A stretch of DNA of 64,000 bases from Corynebacterium oculi. Lineage in GTDB: Bacteria > Actinomycetota > Actinomycetes > Mycobacteriales > Mycobacteriaceae. The stretch's first letter is position 1; each line of letters opens with the position of its first letter. Positions 15,050 through 26,852 of the stretch are shown piece by piece. A program made the translations under genes and the position numbers. Location of the stretch: NCBI RefSeq assembly GCF_001412105.1, contig NZ_LKST01000003.1, forward strand, positions 62,001 to 126,000, written 5' to 3'. The notes under the pieces are model-generated. The model did not search any database. It worked only from the letters and a program-made list of their open reading frames with translations, and had not been told where the DNA came from.

Positions 15050-16621
15050 CTACCGCCAGCTGGGCAGCCACATCATCGAGTCGAAGTAACTATCCGGTAT
15101 CACGTACCCGTAGAACAGCGGGGAGAAGTACAGGAACATGGCGATCACCGCCGCCACATATACGATCACGGCGAAGGTTCCCCGGTGCAGCGTGCCCCCG
15201 GCCAGGTCACGCAGGGAACCCCGGCCCACCTGCCCGCCGCGCCCAGTCAATTGGCCGAGTACCAGCGCGATCATGGCGATGCTAAACGGCACCAGGGGGG
15301 CGGCGTAGAAGAAATACATCTGCCGGTCGAAGGAGGCAAGCCAGGGCAAAAAGCCTGCGGCGAAGCCCACCAGGGGCACGAGGAAGCGGTGGTCGCGGCG
15401 GATCAGCAGGCACCACAGCGCCCAGAGCAGCACTGGAATGGTCAGCCACCAGATGGCCGGGGTGCCAAAGAGGTACACCATGCGGCGGCAGGTGCCGCCC
15501 CCGCATTCGATGCCGGTGGAGGAAAAATACAGGATGGGCCGCCCGGAGACGAGCCAGGCCCAGGGCTTGGAGTCCCAGGGGTGGTGGTGGCCGCCGGAGG
15601 AGGTGAGCTGGGCGTGAAAGTCCAGCACGGAGAGGTGGTAGTACAGCCAGCTGGCGGCGGTATCAGGCAGGGCGGTGAGCCAGGAGTGCTCGGAGGCGGC
15701 GATGGTGCCATCGGCGGCGGCGTGGCGGTACACGGAGGTCTCCGAGGCGAACCAGGCCCGCCACGTCCACAGGTAGAGCGCGGCGGGCAGCAGCACCAGG
15801 GAGGCCAGCGCGGGGAGGGTATCGCGCAGCAGCGCGCCGAGGACGGGGCGGGTGGCGCCGTAGCGGCGTCGTAAGGCAAGATCCCCGAACACGCTGAGCA
15901 GGCCGAAGAACGCGATGTAGTAGAGGCCGGACCACTTGACCCCCAGCGCGAGGCCCAGGGCGATGCCCGCGGCGAAGCGCCACCAGCGGTACCCCAGGCG
16001 CGGCCCGTAGGGGGAATCCCCGAGAGTGCTCGTGGCCCAGGCGGTATGCAGGCGCGCGTGCATCTGGCGGTGATCGAGCACCAGCGCCCAGGCGGCAAGC
16101 AGAATAAACAGCACCTGGAACACGTCGAGCATGCCGTATCGGGAGACCACCAGCAGCACGCCGTCGAAGGTGGCGAGCAGCCCGGCGAAGGCCGCGATCT
16201 GCCAGGAATTGCTCAGGCTGCGCACAAACCCCATGAGCGCCACCACGATGAGGCAGCCGAAGAGCGCGGCCATGACCCGCCACCCCAGGGGGGTGTAACC
16301 AAAGAGGAGCTCGCCCAGCGCGATGATCTGCTTGCCCAGGGGCGGGTGCACCACCAAACCAAAGGCCGGGTTGTTCTCGATGCCCCCGATGAGGGGGTTG
16401 ACGGTGCTGCGCACCATGTCCCAGGCCTGCGGCACGTAGTGCTTCTCATCAAAAACCGGCGTGCCCTTGACGGCGGTGGAGGAGAGGCCGAGGAAGCGGG
16501 TGAGGAGCGCCAGCGCGCCGATGAGGCCGAACGAATAGGCCTCGGGGCGGCCCCAGGGGCGGGTTACCGGCGCGGGGGGATCGGGGCGCTGGAAGCGGGG
16601 CAGGGGGGTCAGCGTGCTCAC
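15050..16621 (-). CDS. pmt: Protein O-mannosyltransferase (GT39)
   Basis: 523 residues from GTG 16621. Transfers mannose from polyprenyl phosphomannose to exported proteins. The first extracytoplasmic loop has the acidic motif FDEKHYVPQAWDMV, followed by HPPLGKQIIALGE; about 11 membrane helices. Likely targets in this window include Rpf2 and the secreted CAP and SGNH proteins (inference). TAGACT lies 7 nt upstream of the GTG, so the start is probably leaderless. Divergent from rsmI. Confidence 0.93.
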   Translation of the reverse strand: MSTLTPLPRFQRPDPPAPVTRPWGRPEAYSFGLIGALALLTRFLGLSSTAVKGTPVFDEKHYVPQAWDMVRSTVNPLIGGIENNPAFGLVVHPPLGKQIIALGELLFGYTPLGWRVMAALFGCLIVVALMGFVRSLSNSWQIAAFAGLLATFDGVLLVVSRYGMLDVFQVLFILLAAWALVLDHRQMHARLHTAWATSTLGDSPYGPRLGYRWWRFAAGIALGLALGVKWSGLYYIAFFGLLSVFGDLALRRRYGATRPVLGALLRDTLPALASLVLLPAALYLWTWRAWFASETSVYRHAAADGTIAASEHSWLTALPDTAASWLYYHLSVLDFHAQLTSSGGHHHPWDSKPWAWLVSGRPILYFSSTGIECGGGTCRRMVYLFGTPAIWWLTIPVLLWALWCLLIRRDHRFLVPLVGFAAGFLPWLASFDRQMYFFYAAPLVPFSIAMIALVLGQLTGRGGQVGRGSLRDLAGGTLHRGTFAVIVYVAAVIAMFLYFSPLFYGYVIPDSYFDSMMWLPSWR

Positions 16622-16668
16622 CCGTCAGAGTCTAAGGGGTGGGCAGGAGAATGTGCGATGCTGTACCC

Positions 16669-17544
16669 ATGACGTCCTCCCACACCCCCCTGCACTCCGC
16701 GTACCTCGATGCCTCGCTGCCCACCGGGGTGGTGCTGGCCGCCACGCCCCTGGGCAATATCGGCGACGCCACGCCCCGCCTGTGCCGCCTGCTGGAGCGC
16801 GCGGACGTGGTGGCGGCCGAGGATACCCGCCGCACCCGCGCCCTGGCCCAGGCCCTGGGCGTGGAGATCGGCGGGCGCGTGGTCTCAAACTTCGATCACA
16901 ACGAGGAGCAGCGCGTGGAGATGCTGCTGGCCGCCGCGCGCACCGGCACCGTGGCGGTGGTCACGGACGCGGGTATGCCGGTGGTTTCCGACCCCGGCCT
17001 GCGCCTGGTCTCCGCGGCCCTCGACGCCGGGGTGCCGGTCAGCTGCGTACCCGGCCCCTCGGCGGTGCCCACGGCCCTGGCGCTCTCCGGCCTGGACGTG
17101 GGGCGCTTCATCTTCGACGGCTTCGCCCCGCGCCGCGACGGCGCGCGCCGAACCTGGCTGGAATCCCTGCGCGGAGAGAAGCGCGCCGTGTGCTTCTTCG
17201 AGTCCCCGCACCGGGTGGCGGAGACGCTGGCCCTGGCGGCGGAGATCCTGGGGCCTGAGCGCCGGGTGGCGGTGTGCCGGGAGCTGACCAAGACCTACGA
17301 GGAGGTGCGCCGGGGCCCGCTGGGGGAGGTGGCGCGGTGGGCCGCCGAGTGGGTGCGCGGAGAGGTGACCGTGGTGCTCGACGCCGCGAGGGAGGCGGAG
17401 GTGGACGTGGAATCCCTGGTTCCGGAGGTGCTGGAGCGGGTGGGTGCGGGGGAGCGGCTCAAGGCGGTGTGCAAGGATCTGGCCGCCGCGCACGGGGTAC
17501 GCACCAGGGAGCTTTACGACGCCGCCCTGGCCGCTCGCGGCTAA
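16669..17544 (+). CDS. rsmI: 16S rRNA (cytidine-1402 2'-O) methyltransferase
   Basis: 291 residues from ATG 16669; an in-frame ATG at 16651 would add six residues. SAM-dependent tetrapyrrole-methylase fold: VVLAATPLGNIGDATPR, DTRRTRAL, SDAGMP-like TDAGMPVVSDPG and VPGPSAVPTALALSG. Methylates the ribose of C1402 in the decoding centre. Divergent from pmt. Confidence 0.94.
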   Translation: MTSSHTPLHSAYLDASLPTGVVLAATPLGNIGDATPRLCRLLERADVVAAEDTRRTRALAQALGVEIGGRVVSNFDHNEEQRVEMLLAAARTGTVAVVTDAGMPVVSDPGLRLVSAALDAGVPVSCVPGPSAVPTALALSGLDVGRFIFDGFAPRRDGARRTWLESLRGEKRAVCFFESPHRVAETLALAAEILGPERRVAVCRELTKTYEEVRRGPLGEVARWAAEWVRGEVTVVLDAAREAEVDVESLVPEVLERVGAGERLKAVCKDLAAAHGVRTRELYDAALAARG

Positions 17545-17576
17545 TCCAGCCGCGACACAGAAACTCTCAGGAAAAA

Positions 17577-17592
17577 GTTACTATCCTGTTAT
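17577..17592 (-). promoter_or_regulatory. Putative MtrA box upstream of betP
   Basis: On the minus strand it reads ATAACA-GGATA-GTAAC, a direct repeat of (A/G)TAAC with 11-bp period. The same arrangement (ATAACA-N5-GTAAC) occurs upstream of rpf2. Both genes are, to my knowledge, MtrA targets in C. glutamicum. Confidence 0.6.
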
Positions 17593-17734
17593 TTTTCTCC
17601 GGGCGATGACGGCCGTGCGCTGGGGATTATAGGGATCACAAAAGGATAACGATTCTGTCCGTGATGTTTATTCAGGCGCGCCTATTGTGGTTTTAGGTTT
17701 GATATATCGCTCATTCTGCTTAATGGTGGAGGGC

Positions 17735-19531
17735 ATGACTAATCCGCATGACAGTGAGGAAAGGGAGGCCGGGGCGAGTTCCGCCACCGAGCAATTAGCG
17801 GCCATGATCCAGGGCCACTCCGCTATTAGCGAGGGCCTCGATGACTACGCTGAAGCGGATATCACCCTCGAATCCGAGGGGGAAGATAAGGCGATTAACT
17901 GGCCCGTGGTGGGGGGAGCGGGCGCGGTGGCCTTGGCCATCGTGGTGTGGGGCCTGGTGGGCTCCGATTCCTTTGCCGCCTTTGCCCAAAGCGCGCTGGA
18001 CTTTGTGGTCACCAACTTCGGCTGGGCCTTTGTGCTCTTTGGCACCGTATTCGTGGCCTTTGTGGCGGTGATCGCGCTCAGCAAGTTCGGCACCATCAAG
18101 CTGGGGCGCATTGACGAGGAACCGGAGTTTAGCTCCGTGTCCTGGATCGCCATGATGTTCGCGGCCGGAATGGGCATCGGCCTGATGTTCTACGGGGCAT
18201 CGGAGCCGCTGACCTTCTACCGCCAGGGCGTGCCCGGGCACCCGGCCGAGGACGTTAACTCCGCGATGGCCTCCGCCATGTTCCACTGGACGCTGCACCC
18301 CTGGGCGATCTACGCCATCGTGGGCCTGGCCATCGCGTACTCCACGTTCCGCATCGGGCGCAGGCAGCTCATCTCCTCCGCCTTCATTCCCCTGATCGGG
18401 GAGCGCCGCGCCAAGGGCTGGCTGGGGCAGCTCATCGACGCCCTGGCGATCTTCGCCACCGTCTTTGGCACCGCCTGCTCCCTGGGCGTGGGCGCCATTC
18501 AGATCGGCGCGGGCCTGTCCGCCGCGGGCATCGTGGATTCCCCAGGGACGTGGACGATCATCGGCATCGTTTCCGTGCTTACCCTGGCGTTCCTGCTCTC
18601 CGCGATCTCCGGCGTGGGCAAGGGGATTCAGTACCTCTCCAACGCGAACATGATCCTCGCGGCGATCCTGGCCATCGTGGTATTCGTGCTGGGCCCCACC
18701 GTGGCCGTGCTCAACCTCATTCCGGGCTCCGTGGGCGGGTACCTCTCGGAGTTCTTCTCCATGGCCTCGCGCACCGCCACCAACTCCGACGGCGAGTGGC
18801 TTTCTAGCTGGACCATCTTCTACTGGGCCTGGTGGATCTCCTGGTCTCCCTTCGTGGGCATGTTCCTGGCGCGCATCTCCCGGGGGCGCTCCATCCGGGA
18901 GTTCTGCGTGGGCGTGCTGCTCATTCCCGCCGGCGTGTCCACCGTGTGGTTTGCCATCTTCGGCGGCACCGCCATCACCATGGAGCGCGAGGGCCAATCC
19001 GTGTGGGGCGATGGCTCCGCGGAGAACCAGCTGTTCAACCTCCTGCACAACCTTCCCGCCGGGCAGATCATGGGGGTGGTGGCGGTGATCCTGCTGGGCA
19101 CCTTCTTTATCACCTCGGCGGACTCCGCCTCCACCGTGATGGGCTCGATGTCCCAGTACGGGCGCACGGACGCGCACCCCCTGGTCTCCGCCTCCTGGGG
19201 CCTGCTCACGGCCCTGATTGGGCTGACGCTCCTGGTCTCCGGCGGCGATGACGTGCTGAGCAACCTGCAAAACGTCACCATCGTGGCGGCGGCGCCCTTC
19301 CTGGTGATCGTGATCGCCCTGATGTTCGCGCTGGTGAAGGACCTGCGCAACGACGTCATCTATTTGGACTACCGCGAGCAGCAGCGCTTTGCCCGCGCCC
19401 TGGCCCGCGAGCGCCGTATTCACCGCGAGTACGTGCAGCGCGAGCAGCTGCGGGCGCGTCGCCTAGCGCGGCGCACCAAGCGCCAGGAGCGCGCCGGGAG
19501 TGGGCGCGCGGGGGCAGATAAATTAGGCTAG
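17735..19531 (+). CDS. betP: Glycine betaine/Na+ symporter, BCCT family
   Basis: 598 residues from ATG 17735, with GGAGGG close upstream; an in-frame ATG at 17723 is possible. Twelve membrane helices. The glycine motif [12 protein letters not shown] binds betaine and sodium, [19 protein letters not shown] contributes aromatic-box residues, and [23 protein letters not shown] is the BCCT signature. The acidic N terminus and long basic C-terminal helix ([20 protein letters not shown] ... [12 protein letters not shown]) correspond to the osmosensing tail of C. glutamicum BetP, so this is likely the osmotically activated carrier. Intergenic MtrA-like box. Confidence 0.95.
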   Translation: MTNPHDSEEREAGASSATEQLAAMIQGHSAISEGLDDYAEADITLESEGEDKAINWPVVGGAGAVALAIVVWGLVGSDSFAAFAQSALDFVVTNFGWAFVLFGTVFVAFVAVIALSKFGTIKLGRIDEEPEFSSVSWIAMMFAAGMGIGLMFYGASEPLTFYRQGVPGHPAEDVNSAMASAMFHWTLHPWAIYAIVGLAIAYSTFRIGRRQLISSAFIPLIGERRAKGWLGQLIDALAIFATVFGTACSLGVGAIQIGAGLSAAGIVDSPGTWTIIGIVSVLTLAFLLSAISGVGKGIQYLSNANMILAAILAIVVFVLGPTVAVLNLIPGSVGGYLSEFFSMASRTATNSDGEWLSSWTIFYWAWWISWSPFVGMFLARISRGRSIREFCVGVLLIPAGVSTVWFAIFGGTAITMEREGQSVWGDGSAENQLFNLLHNLPAGQIMGVVAVILLGTFFITSADSASTVMGSMSQYGRTDAHPLVSASWGLLTALIGLTLLVSGGDDVLSNLQNVTIVAAAPFLVIVIALMFALVKDLRNDVIYLDYREQQRFARALARERRIHREYVQREQLRARRLARRTKRQERAGSGRAGADKLG

Positions 19532-19536
19532 AGCGC

Positions 19537-21375
19537 ATGACCAAAACCGTGCTCGTTTCTGTTGCCTGGCCCTATGCCAACGGCCCGCGCCACATCGGCC
19601 ATGTGGCGGGCTTTGGAGTCCCCTCGGACGTGTTCGCCCGCTATCAGCGCATGCGGGGGGCCGAGGTGCTCATGGTCTCCGGCACGGACGAGCACGGCAC
19701 GCCGCTTTTGGTGCAGGCGGACAAGGAGGGGGTGTCCGTGAAGGAGCTGGCGGATCGCTATAACCGCCAGATCGTCCAGGACCTCGCGGGCCTGGGCCTT
19801 TCCTATGACCTCTTCACCCGCACCACCACCCGTAACCATTACGCCGTGGTGCAGGAACTGTTCCGGGGCCTGTATGAGAACGGCTACATGATTAAGCGGA
19901 CCACCATGGGCGCGGTCTCGCCCAAGACGGGGCGCACCCTGCCGGATCGCTACATCGAGGGCACCTGCCCCATCTGCGGTGCCGAAGGCGCGCGCGGCGA
20001 CCAGTGCGATAACTGCGGCAACCAGCTTGACCCGGTGGATTTGATTAAGCCGGTGTCCAAGATCGACGGAGAAACCCCGGAATTCATCGAGACCGAGCAC
20101 TTTCTGCTCGACCTCCCCGCGCTTGCCGACGCCCTAGAAAAGTGGCTGAGCACGCGCGAATCCTGGCGGCCCAACGTGCTCAAGTTCTCCCTTAACCTCC
20201 TGCGCGATCTCCATCCCCGCGCCATGACCCGCGATATTGATTGGGGAATCCCCGTCCCGGTGGAGGGCTGGCAGGACAACAACGCCAAGAAGCTCTACGT
20301 GTGGTTCGACGCGGTGATCGGCTACCTTTCCGCCTCGATCGAGTGGGCCTGGCGTTCCGGGGAGCCGGAGGCTTGGAAGAAGTTCTGGCAGGACCCCCAG
20401 GCCGAGGGCTATTACTTCATGGGCAAGGACAACATCACCTTCCACTCCCAGATCTGGCCCGCGGAACTCCTGGGCTACGCGGGCAAGGGCGCCAAGGGCG
20501 GTGCCCTGCACGCCTATGGGGAACTCAACCTGCCCACGGAGGTGGTCTCCTCGGAGTTCCTCACCATGTCCGGCTCCAAGTTCTCCTCCTCCAAGGGCGT
20601 GGTGATCTACGTCAAGGACTTCCTGGAGGAGTTCGGCCCGGACCCGCTGCGCTACTTCATTGCCGTGGCGGGCCCGGAGAACATGGACACGGACTTCACC
20701 TGGGACGAGTTCGTGCGCCGCATCAACAACGAGCTGGCTAACGGCTGGGGCAACCTGGTCAACCGCACCGTTTCTATGGCGCACAAGAACTTTGGGGAGG
20801 TGCCCGCCCCCGGTGCGCTCACGGAGGAGGACGAGGAGATCCTGCGCCTGGCCCAGGACTCCCTGGACACCGTGGGAGAGTGCCTGGAGCAATCCAAGTT
20901 CAAGGCCGGGATCACCGCCGCCATGCACGTGGTGGGCGAGGCCAATGCCTACATTGCGGCCCAGGAGCCCTGGAAACTGGCCAAGTATGAGGCGCAGCGC
21001 GAGCGCCTGGCCACCGTCTTGTGGACGGCCTTGCAGGTGGTCAGCGACTGCAACGTCATGCTCACCCCCTACCTGCCCGCCACCGCGCAGCGCGTACACG
21101 AGACCCTGGGCCGCGAGGGCATCTGGGCCGCGCAACCGCAGGTGAGCGAGGTGACCGACGATGCCCCCGTGGAGTTGGTGGGCACCGGACTGCCGGAAGA
21201 AGGGCAGAGTTATCCCATCATCTCCGGGGATTACGCCACCCAGCAGGCGCGCTGGGAGCGGGTGGAGGTGGTGCCAGGGACGGCGCTGGACAAGCCCAAG
21301 CCGCTGATCCAGAAGCTCGATCCCGAGCTGGCGGAAACCGGCCCCGCGTGGGCCCCGGTGCAGGCGGCTACGTAA
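19537..21375 (+). CDS. metG: Methionyl-tRNA synthetase
   Basis: 612 residues. Class I synthetase: HIGH at residues 19-22 ([11 protein letters not shown]), a zinc knuckle [18 protein letters not shown] at about 145-165, and the KMSKS-equivalent KFSSSKG near 350. The anticodon-binding helical domain follows; no C-terminal EMAP domain is present, as in other actinobacteria. TAGGCT ends 7 nt before the ATG, pointing to a leaderless start just after the betP stop. Confidence 0.97.
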   Translation: MTKTVLVSVAWPYANGPRHIGHVAGFGVPSDVFARYQRMRGAEVLMVSGTDEHGTPLLVQADKEGVSVKELADRYNRQIVQDLAGLGLSYDLFTRTTTRNHYAVVQELFRGLYENGYMIKRTTMGAVSPKTGRTLPDRYIEGTCPICGAEGARGDQCDNCGNQLDPVDLIKPVSKIDGETPEFIETEHFLLDLPALADALEKWLSTRESWRPNVLKFSLNLLRDLHPRAMTRDIDWGIPVPVEGWQDNNAKKLYVWFDAVIGYLSASIEWAWRSGEPEAWKKFWQDPQAEGYYFMGKDNITFHSQIWPAELLGYAGKGAKGGALHAYGELNLPTEVVSSEFLTMSGSKFSSSKGVVIYVKDFLEEFGPDPLRYFIAVAGPENMDTDFTWDEFVRRINNELANGWGNLVNRTVSMAHKNFGEVPAPGALTEEDEEILRLAQDSLDTVGECLEQSKFKAGITAAMHVVGEANAYIAAQEPWKLAKYEAQRERLATVLWTALQVVSDCNVMLTPYLPATAQRVHETLGREGIWAAQPQVSEVTDDAPVELVGTGLPEEGQSYPIISGDYATQQARWERVEVVPGTALDKPKPLIQKLDPELAETGPAWAPVQAAT

Positions 21376-21690
21376 TCGGGGGATTGAGGGGGAGGGGGTG
21401 CCTGCGGCACAGTGAATGGTCTTTTTATCTAGGAACCATGACTGTGCCGAAGGTTACGGAAAGATACTTTCGTATCCGCCTACCCCGTCTTTATGAGTGC
21501 GGGAGGAGACGTTCTGCGGGGTAAGGGTGGGGCGAGGGTAATGGGTGAGAGGTGGGGCGATAGGGTTGGGTTATCCTCATTTTTTTGGGAATTTATACCA
21601 TACTTTTTCCATCAGCAGGAGAGGGATTGTTGGGTTATTATGGCGCCTGAATAGAGATTGGGAATTATAAAGGGAAAGGAAGTATTTGCG
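21376..21690. other. 315-nt intergenic region between metG and a CAP-protein gene
   Basis: It holds an imperfect hairpin (listed separately) and AT-rich promoter-like sequence before the CAP gene, including TATTAT near 21635. A 28-codon ORF at 21438 is not convincing. I see no RNA gene or insertion sequence. Confidence 0.5.
21405..21449. repeat. Long imperfect inverted repeat downstream of metG
   Basis: CGGCACAGT (21405-21413) pairs with ACTGTGCCG (21441-21449) and ATGGT (21416-21420) with ACCAT (21435-21439), enclosing a T-rich loop. No U-tract follows on either side as a canonical terminator would have, so it may be a metG terminator variant, an RNA structure or a remnant of a mobile end. 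Confidence 0.6.
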
Positions 21691-22128
21691 GTGATTTCTA
21701 TTCGTCATTCTGCCAGTGCATTATTGATGGGTGCGGTGGCGGCTGCGGGGGTTATGGGATCTTCCTCCACCACCGCACATGCTTTCACTTGTTCTGATTA
21801 TGAGGTAGCCACTATCGTGCGCCTGACCAACGAGTACCGGGAAAGCCGGGGCCTTGGTTCCTTGCGCTGCGATCAACACATGGTGGAGGAATCCCAGGCG
21901 TGGGCGGATAAACTACGCGCGGAAGGGGATATAACGCACGCGGAGGGGAATTTTGCGGAAAACCTCGCGTGGTTCCACCGCGAGGTAGCCCCGGAAGAGG
22001 TCATGGATTCTTGGATCAACTCCCCGCTTCACCGGCTCAATATCCTCGATGAGGGCGCGAGCATGATGGGGGCGGGTTGGAGCTACGGGGAGGACGAGGG
22101 GACGTACGCCGTGCAGCGCCTTGGCTAG
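21691..22128 (+). CDS. Secreted CAP-domain (SCP/PR-1-like) protein
   Basis: 145 residues from GTG 21691, 9 nt after AAAGGAAG. Signal peptide ends near TTAHA. The mature CAP domain has TNEYRESRGL, His in ITHAEGNFAENLAWF and the SPLHRLNIL motif with its His, so the cavity His-Glu-His set is present. Two cysteines (TCSDYE and LRCDQ). Bacterial CAP proteins are secreted, often without a known activity. A paralogue lies at 54.4 kb. Confidence 0.85.
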   Translation: MISIRHSASALLMGAVAAAGVMGSSSTTAHAFTCSDYEVATIVRLTNEYRESRGLGSLRCDQHMVEESQAWADKLRAEGDITHAEGNFAENLAWFHREVAPEEVMDSWINSPLHRLNILDEGASMMGAGWSYGEDEGTYAVQRLG

Positions 22129-22175
22129 ACCGCATGAGGCGCTGAGAGCCGGGCCCTTCTGGTAAGACGGGGCGC

Positions 22176-23015
22176 ATGGCAAAAAAGAAGCCCCGTCCCG
22201 TTCCGCAGCCCGCTCCCTTTCTCCCGCGCCTGGTGGATGCGCACACCCACCTGGCCTCCTGCGGGGCCACCACTCCGGAGGAGGTGCGCGCCGTGGTGGA
22301 CCGGGCTGCCGAGGCCGGGGTGGAGCGGATCTGCACGGTGGGTGACGGCCTGGCGGAGGCTGAGCAGGCCCTGCTGGCCGCGCACTGGGACGAGCGCGTG
22401 TACGCCGCCTGCGCCATTCACCCCACCCGGGCTGGGGGGTTGGACGCGGCGGCGCGGCGTCGGTTAACGGAGATGGCGGGGGATCCTCGCTGCGTGGCTA
22501 TCGGGGAAACGGGGGTGGATACCTATTGGCTCCGGCACGATCCCGAGGGAACCGCGGCGTTGGACGTGCAGGAGGAGGCGCTGCGCTGGCACGTGGATCT
22601 GGCGGTGCGCAGCGGCAAGGCCCTGATGATCCATAATCGGGAGGGCGACGAGCACCTGCTGCGCATCTTGGATGATTCCCCGGCCCCGCCGGCGGTGATC
22701 CTGCACTGCTTCTCCTCCCCGCTGCCCACGGCGCGCGCGGCCATTGAGCGCGGCTGGGTGCTGAGCTTTGCGGGCAACGTCACCTTCAAGCGCAACGAGG
22801 AACTCCGTGCGGCCGCCGCCCTGGCCCCGCGCGGGCAGGTCCTGGTGGAAACGGACGCGCCGTACATGATCCCGGAGCCCTATCGGGGCGCGCGCAACGA
22901 GCCCGCCCTGGTGGGGCACACGGCCCGGTGCGTGGCGCAGGCGCGCGGCCAGGCCGCGGAGGAGTTGGCGGAGGAGGTTGCGGGGACTTTCAGCGCCGTG
23001 TATGGCCTGGAGTAG
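22176..23015 (+). CDS. tatD: TatD-family metal-dependent deoxyribonuclease/hydrolase
   Basis: 279 residues. TIM-barrel metallohydrolase with metal ligands in VDAHTHLA, GETGVDTYW, MIHNREGDEH, LHCFSS and ETDAPYM. Family members have 3'-5' exonuclease activity on damaged DNA and RNA. It precedes rpf2, ksgA and ispE, the common actinobacterial order metG-tatD-rpf-ksgA-ispE. Confidence 0.93.
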   Translation: MAKKKPRPVPQPAPFLPRLVDAHTHLASCGATTPEEVRAVVDRAAEAGVERICTVGDGLAEAEQALLAAHWDERVYAACAIHPTRAGGLDAAARRRLTEMAGDPRCVAIGETGVDTYWLRHDPEGTAALDVQEEALRWHVDLAVRSGKALMIHNREGDEHLLRILDDSPAPPAVILHCFSSPLPTARAAIERGWVLSFAGNVTFKRNEELRAAAALAPRGQVLVETDAPYMIPEPYRGARNEPALVGHTARCVAQARGQAAEELAEEVAGTFSAVYGLE

Positions 23016-23102
23016 GGGCTTGAGACGGGGGCGTCGGCACGCCTGGGGCTGTTGTGGTTTGTGTGGTGTATGTGCTCTGACCTGCGGCATCGTCTCGCGT
23101 GA

Positions 23103-24410
<1,308 letters not shown>

Positions 24411-24412
24411 GC

Positions 24413-25279
24413 ATGGGGGAGCGTGCCGCCCGTTTGCTCGGGCCCGTGGAAATCCGCCGCCTCGCGGAGGAACTGGGGGTGAGCCCCACCAAGAAGCTGG
24501 GGCAGAACTTTGTGCACGATCCGAATACGGTGCGCCGGATCGTCGCGGCGGCGGAACTGCAACCCGAGGATCGGGTGATCGAGGTGGGCCCGGGCCTGGG
24601 CTCCCTCACCCTGGCGCTGCTGGATACCGCCAGCCAGGTCACCGCCATCGAGATCGACGAGCGCCTGGCCCGGCGCCTGCCGGACACCGCCCGCGAGTTC
24701 GCCCCCGATCACGCCGCGAAACTCACGGTGGTGCACCGCGATGCCCTGCGGGTGCGCCCCGAGGACGTGCCGGAGCCCCCCACGGCGCTGGTGGCCAACC
24801 TGCCCTATAACGTCTCCGTGCCGGTGCTGCTGCACCTGCTGGCCACCTTCACCACGCTGCGCCGCGTGCTGGTGATGGTGCAGGCCGAGGTGGCCGACCG
24901 TCTGGCAGCAAGCCCCGGCTCCCGCGTGTACGGCGTGCCCTCCGTCAAGGCGAGCTTTTATGGGCAGGTGCGCCGCGCCGGGGCCATCGGCAAGAACGTC
25001 TTTTGGCCCGCCCCTCGCATTGACTCCGGCCTGGTGCGCATAGATTGCTTCGGCGCGGATTCTCCCTGGCCCCTCACCGAGGACACCCGCCGCGCCGTGT
25101 TTCCGCTTATCGACGCCGCCTTTGCTCAGCGCCGCAAGACCCTCCGCGCCGCGCTTTCCGGGGTGTACGGCTCCGGGGCGGCGGCCGAGGAGCGTCTGCT
25201 CGCCGCCGGGATCGACTCACAAGCGCGCGGGGAAAAACTGGATGTGGCGGACTTCATCCGCCTAGGAGCGCTTAAGTGA
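24413..25279 (+). CDS. rsmA: 16S rRNA adenine dimethyltransferase (A1518/A1519)
   Basis: 288 residues from ATG 24413, 2 nt after the rpf2 stop. KsgA motifs: [10 protein letters not shown], the SAM loop [13 protein letters not shown] and the catalytic NLPYNVSVP. Also known as ksgA. Followed with a 4-nt overlap (GTGA) by ispE. Confidence 0.96.
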   Translation: MGERAARLLGPVEIRRLAEELGVSPTKKLGQNFVHDPNTVRRIVAAAELQPEDRVIEVGPGLGSLTLALLDTASQVTAIEIDERLARRLPDTAREFAPDHAAKLTVVHRDALRVRPEDVPEPPTALVANLPYNVSVPVLLHLLATFTTLRRVLVMVQAEVADRLAASPGSRVYGVPSVKASFYGQVRRAGAIGKNVFWPAPRIDSGLVRIDCFGADSPWPLTEDTRRAVFPLIDAAFAQRRKTLRAALSGVYGSGAAAEERLLAAGIDSQARGEKLDVADFIRLGALK

Positions 25280-26235
25280 GGCGGCGGGTGGTGCGCGCCC
25301 GCGCGCACGGCAAGGTGAACGTCTTTTTGGGGGTGGGGGAGGCCCGCGCGGATGGGTTCCATGAACTTTCCACGGTGTTCCAGGCGGTGAGCCTGCACGA
25401 TGACCTCGCCGTGGAGGCCGTGCCCGCCCGCCGGGTGGAAAGCGGCCCGCACGTGCGCGGGGTGCGGGTGACGGGCCTGGACGCGCAGAAGGTGCCCACG
25501 GACTCCACCAACCTCGCGGTGCGCGCGGCCGAGGCCGTGGTGGCGCGCTATCGGAAGCGCCACGGGCTTTCCTGGGCACCGGCCCTTTTCATGCACCTGC
25601 ACAAGGGGATTCCCACCGCCGGGGGCATGGCCGGGGGCTCGGCGGACGCGGCGGCCGCCCTGCGCGCCACCGCCGCGCTCTTTAGCCCGGAGTACCCGGC
25701 CCTTCCAGAGGAAGAACTCTATGAGATCGCCGCGGAACTCGGCTCGGACGTGCCTTTTACCCTCATGGGCGGCACCGCCTGGGGGCGCGGGCGAGGGGAG
25801 AACCTCACTCCCGTGCTGAGCAAGGGGCGCTACCACTGGGTGTTCGCTCTCTCTCGCGAGGGGCTATCCACCCCTGCGGTGTTCAAGAAGCTGGACGATC
25901 TGCGCTACGCCCGCCCGGAGGCCGCGCCCCACCTGGACGTCACCGCCGTGACCAAGGCCCTGGCCAGCGGCGATCCCCTGGCGGTGGCGGTGCACATGCA
26001 CAATGATCTGGAACCCGCCGCGCTGCAACTCATGCCCAGGCTGCGGGTGGCCCACGGCGCGGCGGTGGAGTTGGAGGCCCTGCGGTGCGTGGTTTCTGGT
26101 TCCGGGCCCACGTTGGCATTCCTGTGCCGGGACGAGGCCACGGCGGAAGCGGTGGCGGAGGGGCTGCTGGCCCAGAACCTGGCCAGCCGCGCGGTGGTAG
26201 CCCACGGGCCGGTGCCGGGGGCGCGGGTGCTCTAG
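25276..26235 (+). CDS. ispE: 4-diphosphocytidyl-2-C-methyl-D-erythritol kinase
   Basis: 319 residues from GTG 25276. GHMP kinase of the MEP isoprenoid pathway: [19 protein letters not shown] substrate motif, ATP loop [19 protein letters not shown] and the C-terminal [11 protein letters not shown]. It is the last gene of the tatD-rpf2-rsmA-ispE run; its stop overlaps the convergent ABC ATPase by 4 nt. Confidence 0.96.
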   Translation: MRRRVVRARAHGKVNVFLGVGEARADGFHELSTVFQAVSLHDDLAVEAVPARRVESGPHVRGVRVTGLDAQKVPTDSTNLAVRAAEAVVARYRKRHGLSWAPALFMHLHKGIPTAGGMAGGSADAAAALRATAALFSPEYPALPEEELYEIAAELGSDVPFTLMGGTAWGRGRGENLTPVLSKGRYHWVFALSREGLSTPAVFKKLDDLRYARPEAAPHLDVTAVTKALASGDPLAVAVHMHNDLEPAALQLMPRLRVAHGAAVELEALRCVVSGSGPTLAFLCRDEATAEAVAEGLLAQNLASRAVVAHGPVPGARVL

Positions 26236-26843
26236 GCCAGGGAAATCTGCTGATCGCAGAGACCGGCCAGGGCCTCATCGTGCGTGGCTATGAGCACCAG
26301 GGCCCCGGCTTGGGCCCGCTCGCGGAGCAGCGAGGTGACCGTGGCGCGGTTGCGCGCGTCCAGGGAGGCGGTGGGTTCATCGGCGTAGATGACGGAGGAT
26401 TCCTTATAAATGGCCCGCGCGATGCCCAGGCGTTGTTTCTCTCCACCAGAGAGCGTGGCGGCGGTGGCCTTGGCCTTGTTTGCTAACCCGACGCTGGCCA
26501 ATGCGGCGTCGGCCACCGCACCATACCCTCGGCGCAGGGTGACGTTATAGCGCGCGCTTTCCTCCTCGATGATGCCGTAATCCTGGTAGATGAAGGCCGC
26601 GTGCTCTCCCCAGAAGCGGGTACGCTCGCGGTCTTTCCAGGAGGTGGTATCCACCCCATCGACGAGTACCTTTCCCGTGGTGGGGCGCTGAATGAGCCCC
26701 AGGCAGGCCAGGAGGGTGCTCTTTCCACAGCCCGAGGGGCCCGTGAGGGCCACCATGCGGCCCGGTTCCAGGTGGAGATCGAGGTGGCTGAGGATGGTGC
26801 TGCCCGCGAGGGTGATGCCGAGGTCACGGGTGTCAATGTTCAT
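26232..26843 (-). CDS. ABC transporter ATPase, lactococcin-972 bacteriocin-export group
   Basis: 203 residues. Walker A GPSGCGKST, Q-loop FIYQDYGIIEEES, signature LSGGEKQR, Walker B VIYADEPTASLD and H-loop IATHD. The Q-loop context followed by NVTLRRGYG is typical of the small LolD-like ATPases that accompany bacteriocin-associated membrane proteins. AGGAGA precedes the ATG. It follows the 664-residue permease by 9 nt and surely works with it. Confidence 0.82.
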   Translation of the reverse strand: MNIDTRDLGITLAGSTILSHLDLHLEPGRMVALTGPSGCGKSTLLACLGLIQRPTTGKVLVDGVDTTSWKDRERTRFWGEHAAFIYQDYGIIEEESARYNVTLRRGYGAVADAALASVGLANKAKATAATLSGGEKQRLGIARAIYKESSVIYADEPTASLDARNRATVTSLLRERAQAGALVLIATHDEALAGLCDQQISLA

Positions 26844-26852
26844 GGGAGTCTC

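Noticed and set aside
21438..21524. 28-codon ORF after the hairpin between metG and the CAP gene
   Set aside because: It starts inside the inverted repeat, has no ribosome site and a basic low-information sequence; not supported.
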